NCBI RefSeq assembly: GCF_004212635.1
Contig: NZ_PSRT01000062.1
Location: 1-49,201 of the forward strand
Origin: Bradyrhizobium genosp. SA-3
Lineage (GTDB): Bacteria; Pseudomonadota; Alphaproteobacteria; Rhizobiales; Xanthobacteraceae
Length of the DNA: 49,201 nt
Reading direction: 5' to 3'
How positions within the stretch are numbered: the stretch's first letter is position 1; each line of letters begins with the position of its first letter. The position numbers and the translations under genes are program-made. This document shows, piece by piece, positions 1 to 8,272 of the stretch. The notes under the pieces were generated by a model that was given only the letters and a program-made list of their open reading frames with translations, ran no database searches and was not told the DNA's origin.

Positions 1-111
1 CTTTGAGGGTGGAGAGATCAAGCAAAGCTCGGGCGAAACCCGCCGCGAGAACGGGAAGGCGTGTCTGCAACGCAGATGCGGATTGGAGAACGACGCCATT
101 GCCCCTTGCTC

Positions 112-198
112 CGTCATTGCGAGGAGCCCTTGCGACGAAGCAATCCAGAATCTTGCCGCGGAGGGATTCTGGATTGCTTCGCTGCGCTCGCAATGACG
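112..198. repeat. Palindromic intergenic repeat element
   Basis: Nested inverted repeats. CGTCATTGCGAG at 112-123 pairs with CTCGCAATGACG at 187-198, and GAAGCAATCCAGAATC at 137-152 pairs perfectly with 165-180. The whole folds into a long hairpin. I recognise this type as a dispersed palindromic repeat common between genes in Bradyrhizobium and Rhodopseudomonas; that assignment is from memory. No gene is visible in the rest of 1-315. Confidence 0.85.
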
Positions 199-315
199 AT
201 CCGCCAGGAGCCGCTTGGGCCCCGGCTAAATATTCGGCAATCGTGCCCGCGGCGCCGATGGACTTGCCCGCTGCAATCCGGTTCAATGGGCCAATTGAGT
301 TTCCAGGCGACAACG

Positions 316-594
316 ATGTCGAAATATCTGCTGGTCCTGCTGCTGATCGCCTCGCCGGCGGCGGCGCAAGTCAAGTTAGCGCCGAAGACCACGGCGGCGC
401 ATCCCGATCCCTGTGCCCCGATCGGTCGTACCGCCGATGGCAAGCTGGTCTACTCCATGAAATGCGAGACCCTGCCGGCGCCGCCCCCGCCGCCGCAGGC
501 GGAACTGAAGGAGGTGCCTCCGACGGCGACCGCGGAGCCAGAGCCGGAGGTCCGGCGGAGCGGCATTTTCGGCTGGTCCTACGACCGCAGGTGA
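316..594 (+). CDS. Small secreted proline-rich protein of unknown function
   Basis: A 92-aa product begins at ATG 316. An N-terminal signal peptide (hydrophobic LLVLLLIASPAAA, likely cleaved after AQ near residue 18) is followed by a short region with two cysteines (about residues 32 and 50), then a proline/glutamate-rich stretch with a six-proline run near residue 55 and a basic tail. The open frame extends upstream to 61, but that part runs through the palindromic repeat, so the signal-peptide start is preferred. It is probably periplasmic. I do not recognise a family; this type of short Pro-rich exported protein is common in Bradyrhizobium. Its link to the downstream purine genes is not evident. 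Confidence 0.7.
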   Translation: MSKYLLVLLLIASPAAAQVKLAPKTTAAHPDPCAPIGRTADGKLVYSMKCETLPAPPPPPQAELKEVPPTATAEPEPEVRRSGIFGWSYDRR

Positions 595-683
595 GGGCCG
601 CGCCCCTTGCGCGAAGCCCGATGGAATGCTCTTTGCCGAGGAATCCACCGTGGGGCCCATCGCCCCCGACCCAGAGAGATGAG

Positions 684-1097
684 ATGAGCAAACTCGTTAT
701 CCGCGCCGGCGATTTCACCTTCGACGCCCGCTTCGAGGAGCAGCTGGCACCCAAGACCGTCGCCGCGTTCCGCAAGGTGCTGCCGTTCGAAAGCCACATC
801 ATCCATGTGCGCTGGAGCGGCGAGGGGGTGTGGATGCCGCTCGGCGACCTCGATTTCGGCGTCGGCTACGAGAACCACACGAGCTATCCCGCGCCCGGCC
901 AGATCATCCTCTATCCCGGCGGCATCAGCGAGACCGAGATCCTGCTCGCCTATGGCGGCGTGCACTTCGCGAGCAAGATGGGCCAACTCGCCGGCAACCA
1001 TTTCATCACGCTGACCTCGGGCCTGGAGAATCTGGCGACGCTGGGCAAGAGCGTGCTGTGGAAGGGCGCCCTGCCGATCCGCTTCGAGGAAGTCTGA
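684..1097 (+). CDS. DUF3830 family protein in purine catabolism operon
   Basis: A 137-aa protein starts at ATG 684 with an AGAGAG ribosome-binding site just upstream. The sequence is beta-rich, with the GxExILLAYGGVxFASKMGxLAGNHF block (about residues 85-110) typical of DUF3830 (Pfam); family members are thought to have a cyclophilin-like beta-barrel fold. No catalytic role is established for the family. The stop codon directly abuts the GTG start of the allantoinase gene, so the two are almost certainly translationally coupled. That suggests a role around ureide metabolism, such as an accessory enzyme, isomerase or ligand-binding protein. Family call is good, function unknown. Confidence 0.8.
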   Translation: MSKLVIRAGDFTFDARFEEQLAPKTVAAFRKVLPFESHIIHVRWSGEGVWMPLGDLDFGVGYENHTSYPAPGQIILYPGGISETEILLAYGGVHFASKMGQLAGNHFITLTSGLENLATLGKSVLWKGALPIRFEEV

Positions 1098-2033
1098 GTG
1101 ACTGAGACCCGCTACCCGCGCGATCTCCGCGGCTACGGCCGCAACCCGCCGCATCCCGAGTGGCCCGACAATGCGCGGGTCGCGGTGCAGTTCGTCGTCA
1201 ATTTCGAGGAAGGCGGCGAGAACAACATTTTGCACGGCGACCGCGCCTCGGAAGCCTTCCTGTCCGATGTGCTCGGCGCGCAGCCGTGGCCGGGCCAGCG
1301 CCACGCCAACATCGAATCGATGTTCGAATATGGCTCGCGCGCCGGATTCTGGCGGCTATGGCGCATGTTCACCGCGCGCAACTGGCCGACCACCGTGTTC
1401 GGTGTCGCGACCGCATTGAAGCGCAATCCGGAAATCGTAGCTGCGATGAAGGAGGCGGGCTGGGACATTGCCAGCCACAGCCTGAAGTGGATCGAGCACA
1501 AGGACATGACCGAGGCGCAGGAGCGCGCCGAGATCGCGGAAGCGATCCGCGTCCATACCGAGGCGACCGGATCGCGGCCGCTCGGCTGGTATACCGGGCG
1601 CTCCTCGATCAACACCAACCGTCTCCTGATGGAGGAAGGCGGCTTCCTCTATCTCTGCGATTCCTATGCCGACGATCTGCCCTATTGGGTGAAGGGCGCA
1701 GGCGGCAAGCAGCTCATCATTCCCTATACGTTAGACGCCAACGACATGCGCTTCATCAACCCGCAGGGGTTTGCCGAAGGCGAGCAGTTCTTCACCTATC
1801 TGAAGGATGCCTTCGACGTGCTCTATGCGGAAGGGCAGACCGCGCCGAAGATGATGTCGGTCGGCCTGCACTGCCGCCTCGCTGGCCGGCCCGGCCGCGC
1901 TGCAGGGCTGATGCGCTTCCTGGATTACATCGGCAAGCACGAGCGCGTCTGGGTGCCGACGCGATTGCAGATCGCGCAGCACTGGCACGACAAGCACGCG
2001 CACCTTGCGGCCAATGCATTCGAGATCGGGTGA
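1098..2033 (+). CDS. puuE: Allantoinase, PuuE type (polysaccharide-deacetylase fold)
   Basis: A 311-aa protein that should hydrolyse allantoin to allantoate in cytoplasmic purine degradation. It belongs to the NodB/polysaccharide-deacetylase superfamily, in the PuuE branch, not the metal-dependent AllB amidohydrolases. Visible signatures are NFEEGGE at 35-41, SHSLKW near 126-131, YTGR-S near 165 and HCRLAGRPGRA near 258-268, all at usual PuuE positions; full length is normal. It starts with GTG immediately after the DUF3830 stop (TGA-GTG, no gap) and is followed 7 bases later by the UraD-UraH gene, so the three are one operon. Confidence 0.92.
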   Translation: MTETRYPRDLRGYGRNPPHPEWPDNARVAVQFVVNFEEGGENNILHGDRASEAFLSDVLGAQPWPGQRHANIESMFEYGSRAGFWRLWRMFTARNWPTTVFGVATALKRNPEIVAAMKEAGWDIASHSLKWIEHKDMTEAQERAEIAEAIRVHTEATGSRPLGWYTGRSSINTNRLLMEEGGFLYLCDSYADDLPYWVKGAGGKQLIIPYTLDANDMRFINPQGFAEGEQFFTYLKDAFDVLYAEGQTAPKMMSVGLHCRLAGRPGRAAGLMRFLDYIGKHERVWVPTRLQIAQHWHDKHAHLAANAFEIG

Positions 2034-2040
2034 GAGGGCG

Positions 2041-2928
2041 ATGTCGCAGATCTCGCTGGCCGATCTCAACGCTGCAAGCAAAACCGACTTCGTCGCGGCG
2101 CTCGCCAACATTGTCGAATATTCGCCGTGGATCGCCGAGCAGCTCGCCGGAAAGCGACCGTTCGCCGGCATCAACCAGTTGCACGCCGCGCTGATGGCGG
2201 CGATCCAAAGTGCCGAACCGGACGTGCAGTTGGCGTTGATCCGGGCGCATCCCGATCTCGCCAACAAGACCCAGCGCGCGGCAGGGCTGACGGCAGAATC
2301 GACCGACGAGCAGAACAGCGCCGGTCTCGGCCGGCTGTCGGACGCCGAATACGCCGCGTTCGAGCGCGTCAACACCGCCTATCGCGACAAGTTCGGCTTC
2401 CCCTATATCGTTTGCGTGCGCCGTCACACCAGGGATTCCATCCTGCGTGACTTCGAGACGCGGCTGCTCAACATCGTCAAGACCGAGACAAGGCGCGCGA
2501 TCGAGGAGATCGGCCGCATCTCCGCGCTGCGGCTGGATCAGCTTGTCGTTGCCGACGACAACCTGAAGGTGCACGGGCGGCTGTCGACGCATGTGCTCGA
2601 CAATCACACGGGCAAGCCTGCGCAGGGCATCCCGGTTGAGCTGGTCGAGCTCGCGCGCCTCGGCGAGAGCCGCGTCATTGCGCGCACTGTCACCAACGCG
2701 GACGGCCGCACCGATCAGCCGCTGATCGGCGGTCGCCCCTTGCCGATCGGCCGCTACGAGCTCAGGTTCAGCGTTGCCAGATATTACGCCGAGCGTAACG
2801 TGCCGTTATCCGACCCGCCGTTCCTCGACGAGATCCCGCTGCGTTTCGCCGTCAGCGAGCCGGAGGGCCACTATCACGTGCCGCTCCTGGTCACGCCGTG
2901 GAGCTATTCGACCTATCGCGGCAGTTAG
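2041..2928 (+). CDS. Bifunctional OHCU decarboxylase / 5-hydroxyisourate hydrolase (UraD-UraH fusion)
   Basis: A 295-aa fusion covering both steps after uricase: HIU hydrolysis to OHCU and OHCU decarboxylation to S-allantoin. Residues 1-165 are UraD-like (NQLHAAL near 45-51, IRAHPDL at 67-73). Residues about 175-295 are a transthyretin-like HIU hydrolase with LSTHVLD at 181-187, GxPAQG near 191-196, TNADGRTDQPL at 218-228 and the diagnostic C-terminal YRGS tetrapeptide. ATG 2041 is chosen because it starts exactly at the UraD domain; an in-frame ATG at 2005 overlaps the upstream gene. Such fusions keep the unstable intermediates in one protein. The last gene of this operon. Confidence 0.92.
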   Translation: MSQISLADLNAASKTDFVAALANIVEYSPWIAEQLAGKRPFAGINQLHAALMAAIQSAEPDVQLALIRAHPDLANKTQRAAGLTAESTDEQNSAGLGRLSDAEYAAFERVNTAYRDKFGFPYIVCVRRHTRDSILRDFETRLLNIVKTETRRAIEEIGRISALRLDQLVVADDNLKVHGRLSTHVLDNHTGKPAQGIPVELVELARLGESRVIARTVTNADGRTDQPLIGGRPLPIGRYELRFSVARYYAERNVPLSDPPFLDEIPLRFAVSEPEGHYHVPLLVTPWSYSTYRGS

Positions 2929-2952
2929 AGCATGCAGGTTCGGCGGGCTGTC

Positions 2953-3110
2953 GTTCACCTCTCCCCGAAGGGGAGAGGTCGGATTGCTGTGGCGCGCAAT
3001 TGCGCGCCTGAGCAATCCGGGTGAGGGGCTGCGGCGCTCAGTGAGACCTGAACCCCTCACCCGGACCGCATCTTCGATGCGCTCCGACCTCTCCCTACGG
3101 GAGAGGTGAA
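2953..3110. repeat. GC-rich inverted repeat pair between convergent genes
   Basis: TTCACCTCTCCCC at 2954-2966 is matched in inverted orientation by GGGAGAGGTGAA ending at 3110. A small hairpin CTCTCCCCGAAGGGGAGAG lies at 2960-2978, and CCGGGTGAGGGG near 3018-3029 is mirrored by CCCCTCACCCGG at 3053-3064. This looks like one of the dispersed composite palindromic elements found between genes in Bradyrhizobium. It sits between the convergent uraD-uraH and xdh genes and may also act in transcription termination. Confidence 0.75.
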
Positions 3111-3125
3111 CCGAACCATCCCGCT

Positions 3126-5851
3126 CTAGCCACCGAACTTCTCGTGCAGCGCCGGAAACAGCCGGTCCGGCTTGAAGGGCGGTGCGGTGAAGCGGATGCC
3201 GGTGGCATCGGCAATGGCGTTGCCGAGCGCGGCCGCGACCGGGTTGTACGGACTCTCGCTCATCGACTTCGCGCCCAGGGGTCCGATCGTGTCGGACGTC
3301 TCGGCGAAGAACACCTCGGTGCGGGGCACGTCGGCGAAGGAGGGCAGGTGGTAGTCGCGGAACTTCGGGTTGGTGACGCGGCCGTCTGCGTCGATCACCA
3401 TCTCCTCGTAGAGCGCGGCGCCGAGGGCCTGCGCGACGCCGCCTTCGACCTGTCCGCGGCATTGCATGGGATTGGCGACGACGCCGGCGTCCGCCGCCTG
3501 CACGCTCCTGAGAATCCTGAGTTCGCCGGTGCCCTTGTTCACGGCGACGCGAAGGCCCTGCACGTTGAAGCCGACCGAGCGCGGCGTGCCGGTGGAATTG
3601 CCGGTGCCTGCGAATGGCTGTCCGCGGTCGCGAGCGAGCTTTGCCAGCTCTACAAAGGACATGCGCCGCACGCCGCTGACGACGGCGTCAGCTTCGAGCG
3701 TGCAGCTTGCGGCATCGGACAGCCACCCGTCCGCAGCCGCCGCCTTCAGCTCGGTCGCAAGCTGGAGGGCCGCCGCATGCGTTGCCTTGCCGGCGACGAA
3801 CATGCCCGCGCTGCCATAGGCGCCGGTATCGTGGCCGCCATGGGCGGTGTCGGACTGGCGCAGGTGGATCCTGTCGACGGTGGTCGCCAGCGTCGTCGCC
3901 GCGATCTGCCGGTGCACGGTGCTGGTGCCGTTGCCGAACTCGGCGGTGCCGACGGTGAGATCGAAACCGCCGTCCTCACGCAGCGCGATCATGGCGTCGG
4001 CGAGGTGGCCCGCCGGCGGCGCCGTGTCGATCATGGTCAGCGCGATGCCGTCGCCGATCAGCCACTCAGGTGGCAGCTCGGGCTGCGGCCCATCGGCCTG
4101 CATCGCGCGCTCGACGAGGTCGAGGCACTGGTCGAGCCCGTAGGAGCCATAGTCGACGTCGTGAAATTCGGACGGTGGCGGCGACAGCATGTGATCGCCT
4201 GGCCTGACGATGTTGCGCCGGCGCATCTCGTAGGGGCTGATGCCGAGCTGCTTGGCCAGCTCGTCGATCGCGGCCTCCACCGCGATCAGCGCCTGCGGCA
4301 GGCCATAGCCGCGAAATGCCCCTGCGGGCACCGTGTTGGTGTAGACGGCGGCGCCGTCGACCCGCTTGTTCGGGCAATTATAGACGCTGATGGACTCAGC
4401 CAGCGCGTGGAACATCACCGGCCCGGCGTGATTGCCGTAAGCGCCGGTGTTGGAGAGCACGTCGAGCTGGAGCGCGGTGAGCTTGCCGTCGGCATCGGCG
4501 CCGGCCTTGATGTGGACCCGCATCGGGTGGCGCGTCGAGGTCGCGATGAACTGCTCCTCGCGGGTCAGCTCCAGCTTCACCGGCCGCCCGGTCTTGAGCG
4601 CGGCAAGCGCCAGAATGTCCTCGACGAACATCTCCTGCTTGCCACCAAAGCCGCCGCCGACGCGCTCGCAGAACACGCGGACCTTGTCCATGGGAAGCTT
4701 GAAGATATCGGACAGCGCACGCCGGGTCAGGAAGGGGACCTGCGTCGAGGTGCGGACATTGAGCACGCCGGCGTCATCGAGCCAAGCGAGGCCGCCATGG
4801 GTCTCCAGGGCGGCATGCTGTACACGGTGACTGTGGAAGATGCCCTCGTAGGTGACGGCGGAGGTGGCGAGCGCAGCCGCGACGTCGCCGAACTCGCCAT
4901 GCGTCTCCGCGACGAGGTTGCGCTGAGCATCAGTGACGCGGTTCGCGATGGTGCGATCAGGATGGATGACGGCGCGCCCGGCACCATCGCCTGCTCCGGA
5001 TCGATCAGCGCAGGCAGAATCTCGTAGTCGACCCTGAGCCGCCGGCACGCCTCCTCGGCGGCAGCCTCGCTCTCGGCGATGACGGCGGCAACCTTCTGGC
5101 CGATGAAGCGGACAACGTCGTCGAGGATGCGGGTGTCCTCGGGATCCATCCACTCCTTCTCATGCCGCGCGGTCGACATCAGGACCGGCGGCGCATCCTC
5201 ATGCGTCAGCACGGCGTGGACGCCGGGGACGCAAAGGGCTTCCGACGTGTCGATCGCCACGATCCTGGCGTGCGCGTGCGGCGAACGGAGCAGCTTGATG
5301 TGCAGCAGTCCGTCGATGGCGGTATCGAAGGTGTAGCGTGCCCTGCCGCGCACGATGTCGGGACCCGCGGGGGCGGGCAGGCTACGGCCGAATGCGGCGC
5401 CAGCCTCGACGCTCGCCTCGACATTGGTGTTGCCCAGGATCGCGTCCTCGATCGAACGATAACCGGTGCAGCGGCAGATATTGCCCTTCAGCGCCGTGCC
5501 GAGATCGGTGCGCTGCGCCTGGTTCAGCGAGGCGCAGGTCAGGATCATGCCGGCGGTGCAGAAGCCACATTGAAAGCCTTGCGCATCGAGGAACGCCTGT
5601 TGCATCGGATGGGCGCCGTGGTCGCCGCCAAGACCTTCGATCGTGGTGATGCTGCGTCCCTCGGCACGGAACGCCGGGATCAGGCAGCTATGGACCGGCT
5701 CGCCATCCAGCAGCACGGTGCAGGCCCCGCAATCGCCGGCATCGCACCCCTTCTTCACCCCGAAATGGCCGAGCTCGCGCAGGAACGTGCGCAGGCACTG
5801 GCCGGCGCGCGGCTCTTGCGAAAAGGCCTTGCCGTTGATCTCGAAGCTCAT
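3126..5851 (-). pseudogene. Xanthine dehydrogenase-type Mo hydroxylase, fused [2Fe-2S]/molybdopterin subunit, -1 frameshift
   Basis: Two overlapping minus frames together encode one 908-aa protein. The first (start ATG 5851) has both [2Fe-2S] domains (Cys 36, 41, 44, 56; second cluster around 95, 98, 126, 128) and then the start of the Mo domain, reading to about residue 294. The second frame resumes with VIHPDRTIANRV and runs to the stop at 3126 with GGGFGGKQ, AFRGYG and the GAKSMSESPYNP region containing the catalytic Glu. The break is after position 4970: gene-strand GCGCCG-TCATCC needs one more G. The domain order equals that of aldehyde oxidoreductases of about 907 aa. Its ATG overlaps the TGA of the FAD-subunit gene by 4 bases. 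Expected role is hypoxanthine/xanthine oxidation. As written the gene is broken; a sequencing error is a serious alternative. Confidence 0.85.
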
Positions 5852-6675
5852 GACGGCGCTCCGCCCAGGAGCTCGCCGCGAACCTCCTCGGCGAGCCGCA
5901 GCGTCATGTGCTTGCGCCAGAGTGGCTTGCCATGGATGTCGGTGTGGTACAGATCATCCGTGATCTGCTGCACGATCACATCGCGAAGCGCACTCGCGTC
6001 CGGGGCCTTGCGAAACGTTAGCTGGATCGGCCGCACCGTCGATGCGGTAACCGTTAATGTCAGCGTGCCATCCGGATCGAGGCTGCCGATCAGAAGCGCC
6101 GCCGAGCGGCCGAAAGGCGCCAGCGAGATCTGGCGAAAGGCGGTACGCCGCCTCAATGCGGCAATCGGGAGATCGATCTGCCGGATCAGGTCGCCTGCCG
6201 TCAGGCGGTTGCGCTGGTTGCCGGTGACGAAGTCGGCGACGGAAATCCTCTGTTCACCGCCGCCGGCCTTCCAGATGATGCAGACGCCGTCGAGCGCTGA
6301 TGTGAGCGAGATCATCGGTCCCGCCGGCAGCGACATGCAGAGATTGCCGCCGACCGTTGCCGCCTTCCAGATCTTGAACGAAGCAAGGAAGGCCCGACAG
6401 CACTGGCCGATCAGCGGCGCCGCGAGCCAGTCGGACGGGCAGGCAAGACCATCGAGCTCTGCGATGGTGCAAGTGGCTGCGATGCTGAGATGGCTCTCGG
6501 TGATCGTCAGCGCCGGCCATTTCAGGTCGGTGAGATCGATCAGCCGTCTCAGGTGCGTTTGCGGTTCCGAGAACAGCCAGGTGCCGCCCGCGAGCCAAGC
6601 ATCACCTGTCGTCCAGGCGGGCAGTTGCGCGCGCGTTTGCGGATGGGCAACTGCTGTGATGGTATTCAAATCCAT
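5848..6675 (-). CDS. FAD-binding subunit of xanthine dehydrogenase-type molybdenum hydroxylase
   Basis: A 275-aa protein of the CoxM/XdhB-like FAD-binding family, carrying electrons from the Fe-S centres to NAD. It has the two FAD-pyrophosphate loops WLAGGTWL (27-34) and ATVGGNLC (106-113), and a typical C-terminal CO-dehydrogenase-flavoprotein domain. The start is placed at ATG 6675 (MDLNTITAV) because family members begin just before this point; the frame stays open to 6762 without homology. Its stop overlaps the start of the fused Fe-S/Mo subunit (ATGA, 5848-5851), giving a two-gene operon transcribed away from the guanine deaminase gene. Confidence 0.88.
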   Translation of the reverse strand: MDLNTITAVAHPQTRAQLPAWTTGDAWLAGGTWLFSEPQTHLRRLIDLTDLKWPALTITESHLSIAATCTIAELDGLACPSDWLAAPLIGQCCRAFLASFKIWKAATVGGNLCMSLPAGPMISLTSALDGVCIIWKAGGGEQRISVADFVTGNQRNRLTAGDLIRQIDLPIAALRRRTAFRQISLAPFGRSAALLIGSLDPDGTLTLTVTASTVRPIQLTFRKAPDASALRDVIVQQITDDLYHTDIHGKPLWRKHMTLRLAEEVRGELLGGAPS

Positions 6676-6828
6676 GACTGCGCCAACCCTTCCGCCGGGT
6701 GAATCGGACAAGAGAAAGTCTTGCAAGACCGGAGCCAAGTCGCAACAACAAGTCGCAGCCAAGAACGCGATCGGGCTGGCCTCCGCCTTGCCGGCCTGCC
6801 GTCAGCAGATGTGAGGAGAAGCGGGATC
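6676..6828. promoter_or_regulatory. Divergent promoter region with perfect 12-bp palindrome
   Basis: The 153-bp gap separates the divergently transcribed xdh operon (minus) and the deaminase gene (plus). It contains the perfect palindrome GTCTTGCAAGAC at 6718-6729, almost midway between the two genes, which is a plausible operator for a dimeric regulator. No convincing -35/-10 pair was identified. The regulator itself is not encoded in the purine region of this window. Confidence 0.4.
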
Positions 6829-8178
6829 ATGACCGACGCAAGTCCGATCTGGATCAGGGATCCCCTGGCCATCCTCGCCGACGGGGCCGAGCGCGGGGTC
6901 GTGGTGAAGGATGGCCGGATCGTCGAGCTGGTGCCGGCCGGCGGCGCGCCTGCGACGGCAGATGTCGTGGTGTTCGACGCGGGCGACCACGTCGTGCTGC
7001 CTGGCCTGATCAACACGCATCACCATTTTTATCAAACGCTGACGCGGGCCCTGCCGGCGGCGATGGATCGCGAGCTGTTTCCCTGGCTCCAGGCGCTCTA
7101 TCCGGTCTGGGCGAAGCTGACGCCTGAGGCGCTGGAGCTCGGTGTCGCCGTGGCGATGTCCGAGCTCTTGCTCTCCGGCTGCACCACCACGACGGACCAT
7201 CACTATGTGTTCCCGGCAGGACTCGAAGACGCCATCGATATTGAGGTCGGGGTCGCAAAGAGGCTCGGCGTGCGCGTGCTGCTGACGCGCGGCTCGATGA
7301 ACCTGTCGCAACGCGACGGCGGCCTGCCGCCTGATAGCGTCGTGCAGGACGAGGACACCATCCTCGCCGACAGCGCGCGCGCGGTCGCCAAGCATCACCA
7401 GCGCGGCGCGGATGCGATGGTGCAGATCGCGCTCGCGCCGTGCTCGCCCTTCTCCGTGACGACCTCGCTGATGCGCGCCACCGCCGAGCTCGCTGACAAG
7501 CTCGACGTGCGCCTGCACACCCATCTCGCCGAGACCGAGGATGAGAACAAATTCTGCCAGGAGATATATGGCTGCCGCCCGCTCGACTATCTCGAACAAT
7601 GCGGCTGGCTCAATGCGCGGACCTGGCTCGCTCACGGAATCTTCTTCAATGCCGATGAGATCAAGCGGCTCGGCAAGGCCAGGACGACCATCAGCCATTG
7701 TGCGTGCAGCAACCAGCTGCTGGCGTCCGGCTGCTGTCCCGTCTGCGAGATGGAGGAGGCCGGCGTCGGTATCGGCATTGGGGTCGACGGCTCGGCCTCC
7801 AACGACGGCTCGAACCTGATGCAGGAAGTGCGTGCCGCCTTCCTGCTGCAACGAGCCCGCTACGGCGTGACGAAGGTCGGCCACAAGGACGCTCTGCGCT
7901 GGGCCACCAGAGGCTCGGCGGCGTGCGTCGGCCGGCCCGAGCTCGGCGAGATCGCCGTCGGCAAGGCCGCCGATCTCGCGTTGTTCAAGCTGGACGAGCT
8001 GCGCTTCTCCGGCCATGGCGATCCCCTGGCCGCATTGGTGCTATGCGGGGCGCATCGGGCCGACCGGGTCATGGTGGCGGGAAAATGGGCCGTGGTCGAC
8101 GGTGCGATCCCGGGCCTCGATGTGGCGGACCTCATCCGCAGCCACAGTTCGGCGGCGCGGAGCATGCAGCTGGGATAA
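6829..8178 (+). CDS. 8-oxoguanine deaminase / guanine deaminase (amidohydrolase superfamily)
   Basis: A 449-aa metal-dependent amidohydrolase. It shows the NTHHH metal motif (62-66), HTHLAET (230-236), H269 in LAHG and GVDGSASND (318-326), in the pattern of AtzB/TrzN-like and 8-oxoguanine deaminases. LTRALPAA..ELFPWL and LLLSGCTTTTDHHYVFP resemble the Pseudomonas 8-oxoguanine deaminase group in particular. The reaction would be guanine to xanthine, or 8-oxoguanine to urate, feeding the divergent xdh operon or the urate branch. ATG 6829 follows a GAGGAGAA ribosome-binding site. Deaminase class is confident; which purine is preferred is an inference. Confidence 0.85.
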   Translation: MTDASPIWIRDPLAILADGAERGVVVKDGRIVELVPAGGAPATADVVVFDAGDHVVLPGLINTHHHFYQTLTRALPAAMDRELFPWLQALYPVWAKLTPEALELGVAVAMSELLLSGCTTTTDHHYVFPAGLEDAIDIEVGVAKRLGVRVLLTRGSMNLSQRDGGLPPDSVVQDEDTILADSARAVAKHHQRGADAMVQIALAPCSPFSVTTSLMRATAELADKLDVRLHTHLAETEDENKFCQEIYGCRPLDYLEQCGWLNARTWLAHGIFFNADEIKRLGKARTTISHCACSNQLLASGCCPVCEMEEAGVGIGIGVDGSASNDGSNLMQEVRAAFLLQRARYGVTKVGHKDALRWATRGSAACVGRPELGEIAVGKAADLALFKLDELRFSGHGDPLAALVLCGAHRADRVMVAGKWAVVDGAIPGLDVADLIRSHSSAARSMQLG

Positions 8179-8228
8179 AAGAGGGGGCAGCCACAAGTGC
8201 CGGGTGCTTCTGGCCACCCCCTCCGAAC

Positions 8229-8243
8229 CTCCTCCGGGAGGAG
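8229..8243. terminator. Short hairpin between convergent genes
   Basis: CTCCTCC-G-GGAGGAG forms a compact perfect inverted repeat in the 94-bp gap between the deaminase and the converging ABC operon. There is no T-run on either side, so it is only a weak terminator candidate. Confidence 0.3.
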
Positions 8244-8272
8244 CAGGTGATCTGGTCAAAGCAAGAAGCGTG

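Noticed and set aside
3144..5027. Long plus-strand open frame of 627 codons opposite xdh
   Set aside because: Antisense to a clearly recognisable Mo hydroxylase; composition is the mirror of the real frame and no domain is seen.
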